Assembly (NCBI GenBank): GCA_024138015.1
Contig: JAMXBB010000004.1
Span: 104,924,718 to 104,988,717 of the forward strand
Origin: Lumnitzera littorea
Lineage: Eukaryota > Streptophyta > Magnoliopsida > Myrtales > Combretaceae
DNA: 64,000 bases
Direction: 5' to 3'
Positions 50,217 through 63,394 of this stretch are shown piece by piece. The notes under the pieces are model-generated. The model ran no database searches, was not told where the DNA came from, and worked only from the letters and a program-made list of their open reading frames with translations. Position 1 is the stretch's first letter; every line of letters begins with the position of its first letter. The position numbers were made by a program, and so were the translations under genes.

Positions 50217-53200
50217 AACGACAAGTGAGACTGCAAGATCGAGTACTAGTACTCCTGACTCTAGATCCGACAGGGGCTATGAGGTGTTCCTCCACTTTAG
50301 AGGACCGGAAAGCCACCATACTGTCGCCGATGTTCTTTATCGTAGCTTGACTAATGCTGGAATCCGTGTGTTCGTAGACAATGACGAGATCCGAAAAGGC
50401 GAACTGATCGAAGGAGAGCTTTTGAGAGCTATCACCAGCTTAAGGATCTATATCCCTATATTCTCCAATGACTATGCTTCCAGCAAGTGGTGCATCCGTG
50501 AACTTGCAAAGATGATAGGGTGCTGGGAAAGTTCGAACAGCAACAGGAAGAAAGTGATCTTGCCCATATTCTTCAACGTTGATGTTAGTGAAGATGTCAA
50601 GCTTCGATCCTCGGTGTACACCATTGCCTTGCAAAAGCACAGGAGGGAGCTCGGTGATGTTGTGGTAAAGCCTTGGGAGGACGCGCTCCAAAAGGTAGCC
50701 AAGATCAAGGGATGGAACTTGAAGAATCACGGGTCATGTTCATATATCTTTCACCAATTAATTGATCTCAGCCCTTCCATTTTGTTCTTTAACACCTAAT
50801 TTGGACTTAAACATGTGTATATCCTGGACAGCCTAAGTTAACTTTTGGATTTAATCAACAAAGAGGTTTTCAGTAGGCTCATTGCAAGCGAAGCTGGTCC
50901 TAGTGTACCTGATCGCTTGGTTGGGATTGATAAGCCAATAGAAGATATTATGGAGTTGCTAGATGAAGGATCTCCTGGTGCCCGATTTATTGTGATACAT
51001 GGCATGGGAGGAATTGGGAAAACAACTCTTGTAGAAGCTATCTTCAAGAAAATCTCTTCTCGCTTTTGAGGTAAATGCTTTATAAAAGATGTCCGGCGAT
51101 CAACATATGTCCATGACATGGTAAAGTTACAAGAGAAGCTATTATCAGATACTCTCAATCTTAAATTTCTCAAACTCTCTAATATAGATGATGGCATAGA
51201 CACGATCAATAAAAGGTTATGGGATCAAAATGTCCTTATTGTCCTTGACAATGTGGATAAGCGAGATCATCTACTAAAATTAGCTGCCAAACCATACTGG
51301 TTCAGTCTCAAAAGTAAAATTATAATTACGACAAGGAGCATTGAGTTCTTACCAATTGAGGACCCTAATTTCTGTTTCTATGAAATGAAGGAGATGGTGT
51401 ATGACCATGCACTTCAACTTTTTGTTCGGCATGCCTTTGAAATGGACTGTCCACCACCTAGTTATCGTGATATCTCAACTGAGATTGTTGCCACTATAGG
51501 TGGACTTCCCTTGGCACTTGACGTCATTGGTTCTTTGCTCTATAACCAAGATCATGGGACAAGGAAGTTCAGATTGGAGAAGCTGAAGAAGGCTCCTCAT
51601 TGGAATGTGCAAGAAACGTTGATGATAAGTTATGAGGCGCTAAAGTACAAGCACCGACAGATTTTTTTGGATATTGCGTGTTTCTTTAACGATAACAAGA
51701 TGGATCCACTTCATTTCTGGGAGGCTTGTGAGTTGTACCCAGATATTTTGATTAAAACTCCTGTACGTGGATCTTTGATTAAGGTGAGTGATCACGGCAA
51801 ACTAGACCAATTCAGAGATCTTGGAAGGGCAACTGCCCAACCGCAAACTCATGATCAAGAAGGTCGAATCCTTGCAAAACCTAGTAGATTGAGGTCTCCC
51901 AAAATTGCTTTAAATGTACTATGGAAAAAGAGCGGTAAGTTTTTGCCACAATTGCAACCGTTCTATCCTTTTGCTTTGGAATCTTAACTTTTGCATGTTA
52001 ATAAGTGATGTACTGTTTTTAAAATGCTGATTTCTAGATAGCTGAGAGTGTGTAGCGCTGCAGCTTGGGACACTTGATGATGGTTGCCATTTTCTACCTG
52101 AAGAGTTTGCAAGCTTAGGGAATCTAAAGTTCCTACTATTGCAAGGGGGAAACTTGATTGGAAACTTCAAAGATGCTTTCAAAGAGCTGAGATGGTTATC
52201 TTGGTTTAACTGTCCTCTGAAGATTGAAGCAACCAACTTAAGTTTCAAAAAATTAGTTATTCTCAAGCTTTCGGAGTCTGAAATTACTAAAGATTGGGAT
52301 GGATGGGATCTAATCACGGTATTGATAGACTAGCACAGTTTCCATTTGTTAATTACGTGTCTAGATATATAGTAACAGTTACTGAATGTGAAGTGTGGAT
52401 TTTGCAGTAGGATTTGAAAGTTTTGCATCTCAGAGGGTGTAAATGTCTGCAGAAAATGCCCAACTTCTCTGCATTTTTGGGACTAAAGAGATTGATTATT
52501 AAAGAGTGGCCAGAATTAGAAGTGATCGATCAGTCCATCAGAAATCTGAAGGACCTAGATTACCTAAGAATTTCAAATGATTCTATGCAGGCTATGCCAG
52601 CAAGACCTCAATTACTTTGGGACTCCATAGGTGATCTAGAATCTTTGACAGTGTTAAAGATTAATAATGCAGGACATACAGAATTACATCCCTCCATTGG
52701 GAAGCTAAAGAAGCTAAGGCGTTTGCATTTAGTTAGATGTCCTCTGCTTGGAAACCTACCCAGCTCTATTAGAAATCTAACATCTCTAGAAGAGTTAGAT
52801 ATATCCTCTTCAGCAATAAAAGAGTTACCTGATTCTACCGGAGACCTCAAACAGCTGACCATTCTAAGGATGAATCAAACCGCAATAGAATACCTACCAG
52901 ACTCCATCGGAGGACTTGATTCACTGAATGAATTAAACCTATCAGGGACAAGAATTACTCAATTGCCTGAAACCATTGGAAACCTCAAAAGGTTGAAAGT
53001 CATAAATATGTGTTCCACCATGATAGAAAGTTTACCAAAAGCTCTAGGAGAGATGGAGAGTCTTGAGGAGTTGCTTGCTGCTAGGTGTGATAGTATGGGT
53101 GGGGAGATTCCTGAGGAAATAGGGAAACTATCTTGTTTGAGAATCCTTTACTTATTTAGTATGAACGTTAATAGGGTGCCTACCAGCTTCTTGATCTCAT

Positions 53201-53960
53201 GGAGCTTCAAGATGACACCCAATTACATAGAGGAATTGATCGGTTGCTCTTTGGTGACATGTATGACCAGTCTCCCATGACTTGGCCACCACTTGACCAA
53301 ACTCCAAAGATGGAGTGGCTGGCAAAGTTGTCGAAAGTGGAGAGACTGAGGCTGGTTTTTCCTGGTCTAATCTTACGTCCGACTGACTTTAGTCCCCTTT
53401 CTTGTCTCTCGATGCTGGAGATAACTTGTATTGACACACGATCCCTGACTCATCTCCCGTCAACTCTTGAAATTTTGACTTTGTACGATATCAAGTCACC
53501 AATTGACTAGCAACTCTTTTCCAGCTTGAATGATTTATCCATGTTAGCATTTGTCAGGTGTTGGTTAAAAGAGATAAAGTTTGGTGTCCAGCAGGTTAAG
53601 AATTTCCATCTTCTGTGTCTGTCACTGGTGGGATGTAATTTTGTTGAGACGCTATCGAATCTGTCTTGCTTAAAGAAGCTACAAATGCTGCATATAACAG
53701 GTTGCTCGCATCTAGTTGACATTCCAGATCTTGGAGATGTGGAGTAGCTACGGTCAATAGAAATCAGGGACTGTGCCTCCATACAACAATTGCCCAGTCT
53801 ATCGAGGTTGAAGAGGCTGGAGGTACTGCGTTTTGACTTTTGTGATTCCCTGGAGAGTATACCTATGGTCCATGAAGAAGCACCATGTCATCTTCAAGTG
53901 TCACATTGCAGCCAATTCAATGACTTTAGAGGTCCTTACTCGGAGCGGTGTCGTGCCTAA
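50217..53960 (+). pseudogene. psiTNL3: main part of TIR-NB-LRR pseudogene
   Basis: It continues the exon broken at 46932. TIR exon to 50732 (YEVFLHFRGPESHH, with the catalytic Glu kept in WCIREL); NB-ARC 50832-51934; short exon 52038-52318; LRR exon 52408-53960. P-loop GMGGIGKTT is intact. Kinase-2 reads LDNVD rather than LDDVD. The MHD region is reduced to KLDQFRDL, so Met-His are lost. Lesions: TAA in the first codons of exon 2 (50839); TGA at 51067; a 1-nt deletion and stop in exon 3 (about 52052); TAG at the start of exon 4 (52408); a frameshift near 53200-53280; TAG at 53508 (Trp in TNL2) and 53745. The end GPYSERCRA then TAA matches the TNL2 terminus. The following 3' flank is unrelated to those of the other two copies. 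Confidence 0.9.
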
Positions 53961-55899
53961 AACATGAATGAAAATTGTTCGTATCCCTTTTTTATTTTTT
54001 TCTTTTTTGATTTTTCACTTCTAATGGGATAAGAAAATTTAGTGCAATGTTATGCAGTCGCCAGTAAGCAAATTTTGATTGTTGTTCAAATTTCATGCTT
54101 ATTTACCAGTGATTCAGTCAAATTAACAACCAAACATGTTTATAGTCATATTACTATGTACAGAAAATTTACCAACAAATCTTATGCGTACAGCTTTCTG
54201 TTTTTCTTTCTTTTTTAATTAAAGTAGCATCCAGGCATTTTTTTTAATTCCTCTCCCAAGGAATCAATCGACAAATCAGAAACTAGCGTTTCAACCGATC
54301 GTGAATCAAACTAACGTGACACATCCACTCCACCTTCAAGCGCATAGGCCACACTTCAAATTAGTGTGAAAGATGTGAAGCACCATTTTCATACGAACTG
54401 AGATTAACAAAAAGCACTCAGACCTCTATTTAGTGTGAAGGAATTTGACTCTGGTGTACCCGATTGACGTCTACTCGTTACAGGAAAAAACTGCTTTATA
54501 AATTCGGCATCTTTGAAAATAAGCAAGCGCAGCCTTCTCTGCTCAACTTGTTAAAAAAAGTAACAATGACTGCAGACTCATGTTTCACTCAATTTAGGTT
54601 GAAGGGCCGCTATAAAGCTTACAGGATGATGGGTGTTGTAACTAGGGTACTAACTCCTGAACTACCTAAATATTTCCCAACTCAAATATACTTTTTGATA
54701 TAGAAAATTTAAGCTTGAACTTAGCTAGATTCGATTGAGTTTTAAATTTTTAAACTCAAACTTGGCTCGAGAAATATATGGTAAGCTTGAATTTAGTTCA
54801 ATTAGCTTGATTAAGTTTGACATTTTAATAAAATTTCCCTAAATAACCTTAAATTCACTTAATTTTTAAAGAAATTGAAAATAAATTAAAAGTTTTATCA
54901 AACTTAATTAGGCTCGTAAGCTTGATAAGCTTAGTATTATAAAGTTCGAGTTCTACTTGATTTACTATTTGAGTAACTCAAACTTAACTTGACTATTATT
55001 TAAACAAATTTAAATAAAACTTGAGTAATTTGCCAACCAATTTAGTTCATTTAGATACTTTAGTAATGATTTCACATCCTGATGGGGACCTTAGTAGTGA
55101 CAACCCACCATGAATGCTTCATTATTAGTAAAACACTTGTGAAGCTCTAAAACATTTATTCATTCATTGAAAAAGGAAATAACGTTTACAATTGAATGCC
55201 TTCTAGCAAATAGAGGTTGTACCATAAAATCTCACCATGTCTCAGAAGCTAAAAAAGAAAAGTTTTACTACCTCCATAACTTTAGATGTTTCTATTAATA
55301 CATATAAAATGATAAGCATAAGCAATAAGGTGTTTCTTCTAACTAGATCACGTTCTTTCTATTTGTCTTGTATTGTTCTTGCACTTACCCTCGTGATTCT
55401 TCTATTAAACACAGATCTTAGAACCTACAAGATAGAGCACACTTTAAGGGAATAAGCAATCACCACTCAGTGAAATGGGAGTACAATATTCTCATTTCTG
55501 CTCATACATAATCAATTTCAAACAAGTCATCATGCATATGCTATGCATGAGCAATCATATGAAATGCAAAACCTTCTCTTAATACAATCTCAAGTAAATA
55601 CTCTATAAGTTCTTTTGGTGCAACTTCCTCTTTCTAAGAAGTTTGCAAAACCAAAATGGTATAGTGGAACTTAGATTTGAGAAATGCGCAACAATCCCTA
55701 AGTCACTTAGTTCGCAATTGGCGAAGTAAAATTTCACTCCTTCATATTGAGTAAATTCTCTCATCTACTGTACAGCAATGATGGCCCTCGATAAATATAA
55801 GGGATAATCATGTAATGCATGACGATTTGTATTAATGTAAATATCATTATAGCCTATTACTTTAGTGACCAATCAATATAGTGCAATCTACTACTAACT
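53961..55899. other. Intergenic, with MITE-like remnant near 54700-55040
   Basis: 54700-55040 is rich in AAGCTTGA/CTTGGCTCGAG motifs, like the MITE at 35141, and is probably a degraded relative. No gene is supported; frames at 54464-54703 and 55237-55455 have no recognisable domain. The left edge of the gypsy LTR to the right is not clear. Confidence 0.4.
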
Positions 55900-56744
55900 A
55901 TACAGGAGTAAAGGCAATAACATCAATTAAGAGTCATCACCATACTAAGCTTGAGGATACCAGTCACAACACATCTAACAAAGAATAGTATCTATTGATC
56001 ATGGTTGATTTAATTAGAAAGACATGGGCTCACACAAGGCTTAGATGGATTGAGCCTCAATCTTACTTCTTGCTCCTTGATTCTTGCAAAAAGCCCCCTA
56101 TGTGTATGGCTACAGGGGCCCTTTGACGCTTAAGTTAGTAAAGAGGACTAGGAAAAAGAGGTGGCAAGCATTAAGGACCTGAGGGTATAGTGCTCGTCTA
56201 ACTTATGTGTGAGATGTTAAGAGTTAGGATTGTGTATGGAAGAATGAATTGGAAGAACAGAAAAGGATCCTCTTAGCTCATGTTGTCTAACAGCTTTTAT
56301 AGGGATTACTTGGATATGTAGCAGCTTGAGGTTTGTTCGTATTGGTTACTAGTTGATAGCATGAGTTACAGTGGAAACTAGGTGATTGGTTGTGATCGGT
56401 CTAGTAACAAAATCTATAGCTCAGAGAATTGACATCTACAGGGGCATTAGTGTGCTAACCATACCATAGATGTCAAATGGCCATTAATGAGCTGCAGCAT
56501 AAAGCTAGAGTTAAAGATAAAGGAGGAGATAGGACGTTGAGGGAGAGGGATCAGTAGATGCTTAGTTAAGGATGAGCTAAAACTTGAGTTAATGTTAAGT
56601 GGTCAACGTATGTGGGTTCGATGATCGAGCCAGATCGTCGAACAAGTTATGGTATAGTAAATGAACTCATTGTTTATCTACATGTTTCTAGGTTAGCTTT
56701 CTGATATGCTAAGCTTTGGGCCGAGTGAGAATTAGATATCAACA
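55900..56744 (-). repeat. Gypsy 3' LTR (left boundary uncertain)
   Basis: The right edge is ATATCAACA at 56744 (TGTTGATATC on the minus strand). The interior shares GGGGCCCTTTGACGCTTAAG and ACCATAGATGTCAAATGGCC blocks with the fragment at 7600-8488. No clear opposite TG/CA end was identified. Confidence 0.45.
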
Positions 56745-57203
56745 TTTGTTCCTTACCACCATGTACCCCACCCTAAGGCCCCTCCTTAGCATCTAGGATG
56801 CAAAGAGAGTAATTTGTGCAAGTCGTCTAGGTTGAGGCGGGACCGCTCTTCCTATGATTGGAGGGGCACGTACTATTGTTTGGTAGCATGACATCTAGCA
56901 TCTCTGGTCAAGTTTGTCTTCTTGTACAATAGCATTTAACATGATTTATGCGATCATATGACTTCCCGAAGCATCATGTGACGCTTCTTAGGAAGCATCA
57001 TGCTCATTAATGGTCCCTTAAGGGTGATTATACATATGGGATGCACCATTGTCAAGCTACGTCAGTGATCCGTATGCGCAAATTGATTTAGGATTTTAGC
57101 TTATGAAGTAAGACACGTAGATGGCTAAGGTTTGGTGTACATGCTTTCGTAGGTTCGTGCTTTAGGTATGGGAGAACCTGTTCGCCCTTTCTCTTTGGAA
57201 GTC

Positions 57204-57210
57204 TATATAA
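57204..57210 (+). promoter_or_regulatory. TATA-like box upstream of the antisense ORF
   Basis: TCTATATAAGGGAG lies on the plus strand about 0.2-0.4 kb before the antisense ORF relic. Position and sequence suggest a promoter for that ORF. Nothing else in the sequence proves it. Confidence 0.35.
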
Positions 57211-57419
57211 GGGAGTAGGTAAGTCCTCATTCCTCTGTGTTATCAAATTAGGGGAGACTTTGTTGGATTTTTACTCGCGAGTTAGTTACTCTTTACATAA
57301 TTCTCTTTTTAATTAATGTTTGACAATAGTTGACTAGAGTACAACTGATCAACAGAGTGAGTTTTCTCATCCATCCATTTTGAGGGAAGTAGATGAGAGT
57401 TGTGAGGATTTGGCCTAAG

Positions 57420-59600
57420 AAGGGGGTGATATCCTTACTCCCCCTGAGATAACGATAGTGATAAATAATGAAGATAGGGTCATATTATCTTGAGTGAAGA
57501 GAAGGGAATGTGTGCAATGAAGGCCCCATGATGCGTATCCCCCTAATGGCAAGGAGGATAAGGAGGGGGAGTTGCTGCATATGACCAACACCAATGATAA
57601 GGCGTATGCTCGTGTTGCTTATGTAGCAAATGAGTGGAAGTTGAGGCTTATGAGTTGAGTAGTTAGAGAAGTGTCTGGGTGGTCAGTGGAAGTACCTGTG
57701 GTTGGGCAACAGACAAAGGACATAGGGGATAACTGATCATTTGATAATTATGCAAAGCTATTCAAGCTAGGTCTTAGGCTTCCCTTTTCAATGTTCCTTA
57801 TGGATTTTTTTTTTTGTTTAATTATTTCAAGGTTGCCCCAGGCAGTCTCAATGCCAATACTTAAGCATAGTTGCTTACATTTGAGGTGTTGTGCTTATAA
57901 GAGTTGCAGATGCTAATGATGCAGTTGTTTAGGCATTTCTTCTATGTTAAGCGAGTGGCCAATGGTTGGGCATATGTTGCCAACCGAAGGGGTTCGCTAA
58001 AGATCTTCATTGATTTGTCAAACAAGGTCAATGACTAGAAAGGTTTCTTCTACTATGTTTACACTCTCGAGCTATTAGGTTTCCTATCTAAGTGGAGATG
58101 GACTATTTAGGGCAAGAAGTTAAATGAGCTAGGGGATGAGGACACCATGACCAGTATTAATTTGTTGTACTTAGTGAGGTGGAAGAAGCTCTACCCTTTG
58201 TCTATCTATCAGAAGTATAGAGATGGCTCGATGCTGTTTTGGTTTGAGATAGGTATTTGCTACCCTTCGTCAAGGAGGGGTGGTTAGTTATCTACCTTAT
58301 TACTTTATTGTTAGAGTAGGGGACATCAAGTTAGCATAGTAAGTATGTTGTCTTCGTATTATTTGTTTATTTAATAGGTTTGTTGGTTTTTTGCAACTAT
58401 GGAGTTAGCCATTAAGGAGGTAAGAGCAAAGTTGCTTGCTATTTAGAACAAGCGACTAAAGGGTTTGGCTAGATCGGGCTAGAAAAGAAGACAACCTGCT
58501 GTGGAATGGGAAGTGGAGGCTTCATGTCATCCCATGAAGAGAACTAAGAAGAAGAAGGATGGGTGGCTAAGTTGGGGGCGTAAGTGCTTCACAAGGGACT
58601 CGAGGAGGGGATGCTTATGTAGATGTTTAGCAAAAGAATTTGGAATAAACCCTTCATAATGTTGGGGTCCCCATGATCGAGATCCTTAATAATGGGGATG
58701 TTGTACTATTGGTTCATTATGGCAAGCAATCGGTGGTACTAGACGTGTAGGTACCTCCTCTTATGTTCACAGGTAGATCGTCACAAAGGTTTGATTAACT
58801 GCAAGCGTACTTCAGATGGCTCTTCGCTAATTAAAGCGATGTTGAGGCTTCGACAGAGTTACTGAGGAAGCACAATGAGGTGTGTTGTTCATAATTTTTG
58901 TTAAAGCATTTGGGCTTATTCTATTGACTAATTGTACATTATGTTTGCAGCTGTATGATCTTGTCGAGTTTATCCTTGTGCACAACTAAGCATACAAGCA
59001 ATCAGTAGGAAGTCGGGCTAAGGTTGAAGTGGAAAGGCTCCTAAAAGTGTTAAAGCAGGAGAAAAAGGTGTACAATGCTTGGCCATCGCTTTTAGTAGCT
59101 TGGAGCTCTAGCATAAGGAGATGGATGGGCAAGTTAACAAGTTAAGGGGCGACCTAAAAAAGGTTGAAGACTCTACTAAGGTTGTGGAGAGGAAGCTATC
59201 CACTGTGTAGGCAAGTTGGAGGCTAAAGGGAAGGAGTTGGAAGGGATGTGGACTGGTTTTGTGTAGAAGTATGCAAAGGTGTTGAAGGGCAAGGGTTTGG
59301 TTGTTAAGGTACAGCAAGACATTTTTTTGGAGACCCTTGATGACCCTTTGATTAAGAAGGCCCTCACTTCTATTAGGTATGCAATGGTCAAGGATGTTTG
59401 AAGGCAAGTTCACCAAAAGTTCCCCAAGGCTGATCTATCCTTCTTGAATTGGCTGGACAACCTTGAGGTTATTAGTGCTGGTAGGGAAGAGGTCGAGTCT
59501 TTTGGTGGCTCATTGGATGGTTCTAATAGTGATTCTAACGTGGGTTGCGAGGAGGATAAGGGAAGGGATAGGGTTGGCCACGTTTAGGTCGAGCAATAGG
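57420..59600 (+). pseudogene. Antisense extra ORF relic with PF04195-like (putative gypsy-type transposon) domain and coiled coil
   Basis: Decayed plus-strand coding. Around 57930-58090 one frame reads LFRHFFYVKRVANGWAYVAN, then RRGSLKIFIDLSNKVND, a stop where Trp is expected, then KGFFYYVYTLELLGF. This is the 'FxxFF...GW...R...WKxxFFxV' pattern of the PF04195 domain. Around 59100-59210 another stretch reads KEMDGQVNKLRGDLKKVEDS, a coiled-coil-like helix. Many stops and shifts interrupt it. Its cellular role in retrotransposons is not known to me. It is antisense to the neighbouring pol. Confidence 0.55.
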
Positions 59601-61539
59601 AGGAAGGTCATTGAGAGAATAATATTGTTAAATAGGCTAGGAGCGACTTTCTTTCTTCTTGTCTTAGTCAATGGTTTATGCAATTTGTACTTGCTTTTGC
59701 TTGCTTCTTTCTTCTTTTCTTTTATGTTCCATTTAGGAGAGTTAGGATGCAGGTTTCCCCCTTCTCAAATGTAATTATCTTGGATCTAAATGAGAAAGCC
59801 TTTCAAGTATGTTTAACTCATTTCTATCTTGTTTGCCTTTATCATCATTGCCTTTCCTTGCTTGTACATTGTCGATTCGCATTTAGACTTCATTTTTGCG
59901 CTACTAATGATGTTTTCGATCAAATCAATTCACCTTATTTTTCTCATGAGGTTTCTTGAATATCTTTCCTCAAGTAGGGCACTTATTTTTGCTTGTAGGC
60001 AATCTTTTAGTCTTTCCTCTTTATTACCGATGCTAGGCCACCACTAAGCCTTAGACGGTCTTATTGCTTGAGTATGTCAGAATGAATCTTTTAACGACAT
60101 CACGAGATCTTCTGAATACAGCAAGGTCGGCTAGGTGAATATTTTCTAACATTAAGTAATCTCTTTAATAGGACTTATTTTGGGCATTGTGTACACTTGG
60201 CAAGCATATCATCTTAGGCAATATGCTTTCTAGAAGCCATTTAATGCACATACAGTGAATTACTATTTTCTAAGGTGTCATTTGGTCTCTTGATGCGCTT
60301 GAGCTATTGAATCAATGCCATGTGTATAGTTGGAAGCACTCTAGGTCCCCTATATTAAGGGTATGTGGGTCAGTGCTTTGCCATGCTAAACATCTAAACA
60401 CTTTCGTGAGGTATAGGTAAGAGCTAACTCACTTCTTCCTTTGCCATGAGTATGTTGAGGGCAATTAGACTAAGAGAAAGGGTATTTAAGTTAGGGGAAA
60501 AGGTCTCTTTGGCCCCTTCCTTCAAGCTATGATCATGAAGTATAAAGGGCTGCATCGTAGTAAGGGGTAGCCCTTGAGCTATGATTAAGAGGCATATTCT
60601 AACCTCTGGGTTCTTCCTTCTTTCTACCCTAATAATACCCTAATGAAGGGGAAGTTTTGGTGTTGTCCACCACTTGTTGGCAATAGCTTTACTACGATGG
60701 TGCTCATTTGTAGGAGGTTCTAGGCAATTTTTCCATGCATTGTCCCAGATGAAACTGAGTAGGCCAGGGTGACTACGATGATTACAGCGGCAAAGGGAGT
60801 TTTTTCTCCACCCTGAACTGTCGATTGAGGTAGAGCTCATAGGGAATCCTTTGCTTTGTGGGTCCCTTGGTTCACTCCATAAGTAGCCTAAATGGAGTAA
60901 GTAAATCAAACCTCACTTCCATCTAAGCTACCCCAGCGGGCAGTTGGTTGATTTAGGTAAAGCATCAACCTTCCTTTAATGCTAACAGTTTAGAACTCAA
61001 AACTTCAAGTAGAGCAGTTAGATCGATTGTCTCCATTGTTACTTCTATGGAAGACTTACTCCTTTGCTTAGAGGTCAAGTGTTGTTAAGGTCTCATAGTT
61101 TAGAGCTTGACCCAGCTGAAACTTAGGGACATAGTGACAACTATCCTAACAAAACTTGTTGGTTGAGTCGTAGTTGAGAGTAGTTCATCTTGGAGAAAAA
61201 TCCGAAGCGAGAGACCAAGTCAAAGTTGAGAGCGATAATTCAAGCCTAATATAAAGTAGTAGGTTGGGATTTAGGCTTTTGCCTTTGCAATTTTCTTTTC
61301 TTTTCTTAATGTAACAGGGGTTGATATGTCAACACTCATAACCTTGTGCTTTGTTTCATTAATGGAATAATACTTTGCTTTTCTTCTTGCCAATGCTTAT
61401 TTGTTGTTTTGCTTTCCTTTAGCTCTCTTTTTTTGTTGTTCAACTGTAGTAGCTTTGCGTAAATCAATTTTGCTAACTTATCTAAGAATTAGGTTAAGTT
61501 TGAAATGTAGACCCAGCATAATGGCTTTGTCCCCAGTGC
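59601..61539. other. Non-coding interior of the gypsy element
   Basis: No conserved protein is seen. Frames at 59463-60047 look like chance frames in a T-rich region. Short repeated phrases such as GAGCTATGATTA/CAAGCTATGATCA occur near 60520-60590. Confidence 0.4.
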
Positions 61540-62060
61540 GTTTAGGGATGACAATCAATCCAGGCATGAAAAGGTACTTATATTGTTAATGTAATGACTA
61601 ACTTAGGCAAGCGCTTGGGGGGTTGAGGATCAACCCAAGGCTAGAAGCCTAGTGTGAACCAATCCTTGAAAGTGGATGCAATGCTTGTAGGGTTAGTGTA
61701 AGTATTAACTTAAGTAAGGGGATCATAGATGAGAATTGACCTAAGGTTTGGGCTTGGTGTAAATTGATCCCTTGAGAAGAGTGCCCACTAGGTTAATGTA
61801 AAGACTAACTTGGGTAAGAGTTTGGGGATGAAAATCGACCTAATGTTTAGGCTCAATGTAGATGGATGTTGTGATGAGAGTGCCCGCAGCATTAGTATAA
61901 AGACTAACTTGGGTAAGAGTTTAGGGATGAAAATCAACCCAAGGCTTTGGCTTGGCGTAGACTGGTACCCTTATTAGCGCCTGCAGTGTTAGTGTAAACA
62001 CTAACTAATGGCATACGTTTGGAGCTAAAGATTGATTTAAAGCCATGGCTTGGCATGGCT
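61540..62060. repeat. ~100-bp tandem repeat array (about five units) inside the gypsy element
   Basis: Unit starts fall near 61540 (short), 61613, 61718, 61820, 61919 and 62017. Spacings after the first are 105, 102, 99 and 98 bp. Each unit has a start like GTTTRGGGATGAAAATC, then a CAACCCAAGGCT-like block, then GGCTTGGYGTAGA, then TTAGTGTAAAGACTAACTTG. Units differ by scattered substitutions and small indels, so the array is old. Confidence 0.8.
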
Positions 62061-62439
62061 AAAAGTTGCATGCATACACAAAGGGGAGAGAGGAAAAGAG
62101 ACAAGCATAGAAAACTTATCAATTCATTAAGTACGATTGCAATTATATGTGCTTTTGACTTTGTTGCTACATTTTGTGGAAATAAGGCCTCAGATTGTTG
62201 ACATTCCATGCCTAAAGGATAGGTCGTCTCTCTAGGATTTCCAACTTATAAGCGCGTTTTCTTGCATCTTCCATTACTCACTCCGAGTCCTCCCAATTAG
62301 GGGTGAACTTTCCTCGCCCTTTTTCTAAGTCAATAGTCTCTAATTTTTTACATACTAATTCTCCTAGGTGAAAGACCTTGTGTTTGACATTATGGTTGTA
62401 ATATTGGGCAGCTTGTGTGGCATTGTGCACTTCTTTGAT

Positions 62440-63330
62440 GGTGTTAAGGCTTGCTTAGAAGGCTATGTAGTTAATGTTCATATTGAAGTGTTAGGTTCTA
62501 TTGGTGGGCAACTCCAACTCAATAGGGAGGATAACCTTTTCGCCAAATGCAAGGCGGAATGGGGTTTCTTCGATGGAGGTCCTGCGTATCTTATGATATC
62601 CCTAAAGGATGTTCGGGAGCTAGTTTACCCACCTATCTCTTGCTTGCTCCACCCTTTTTTTTAGGCTATTGAAGATTACCTTGTTGATGGCTTCAACCTG
62701 GCCATTGGTTTGAGGGTGAGTGACTAAGGTGTAAAGTATCCTGATGTTATGTTTATCATAAAATTCTTTGTACCAATCATTGCTGAATTGTTTCCCATTG
62801 TTAATGATCAGTTGGTATAGCACCCTAAATCGAGATAATATATGGGTGAGCAAGAATCCTTCAATGATCTAGGTTGTGATGGTGGCTACAGCCAATGCCT
62901 TTGCTCATTTGGTGAGGTAATCCACCATCATTAGGATGAATTGTCAACCTGACAATGCCTTTAGGATGAAGCTGAGGACATCTAACTTGTACTACACAAA
63001 AGGCCAAGGGCTTGTTAAAGGGTGCAATTCTGAACTAAGGGCATAAGTGATCGATGCGTATTCCTAGTAAGAGTGGTACTTCTGAACCAAGGACTTGGTA
63101 TCTTCCTTCGTTGTTGGCCAATAGTAGCCCAGCTTAAGTACTAGAATGTATAGTACTTAAGACTGGATGTAGTCATTACAAATTTCTATGTGGAACTCTT
63201 TAAGGATACAATACCCTCTTCCTTCCTAAGGCACCTGAGGAGTGGAGTACTTTATCCTAGTCGGTAGGGTATGTCGTTAATCAATGTGAAGTTGGTCGCA
63301 ATGTAAGCTAACTTCTTTGCTTTTGCTCAA
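62440..63330 (-). pseudogene. Ty3/gypsy integrase remnant
   Basis: The minus-strand stretch 62853-62620 contains LIINNGKQFSNDWYKEF, then THPQTNGQVEAINK: the second and third acidic positions of the DDE core. The Asp before NGKQF reads Asn, so the catalytic triad is damaged. Further along (about 62580-62500) TSIEETPFRLAFGEKVILPI and ELELPTNRT match the region after the core in plant gypsy pol. Stops and frameshifts elsewhere show it is dead. Confidence 0.85.
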
Positions 63331-63394
63331 TCCTTGAGTAATACCCCTATCTTAAGGTAATTTTCAAGGGGATCCATCTAAGAGGCCTTAAGAC

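Noticed and set aside
59463..60047. Plus-strand frames of 72-103 codons
   Set aside because: Hydrophobic, T-rich chance frames in the non-coding interior of the gypsy element.
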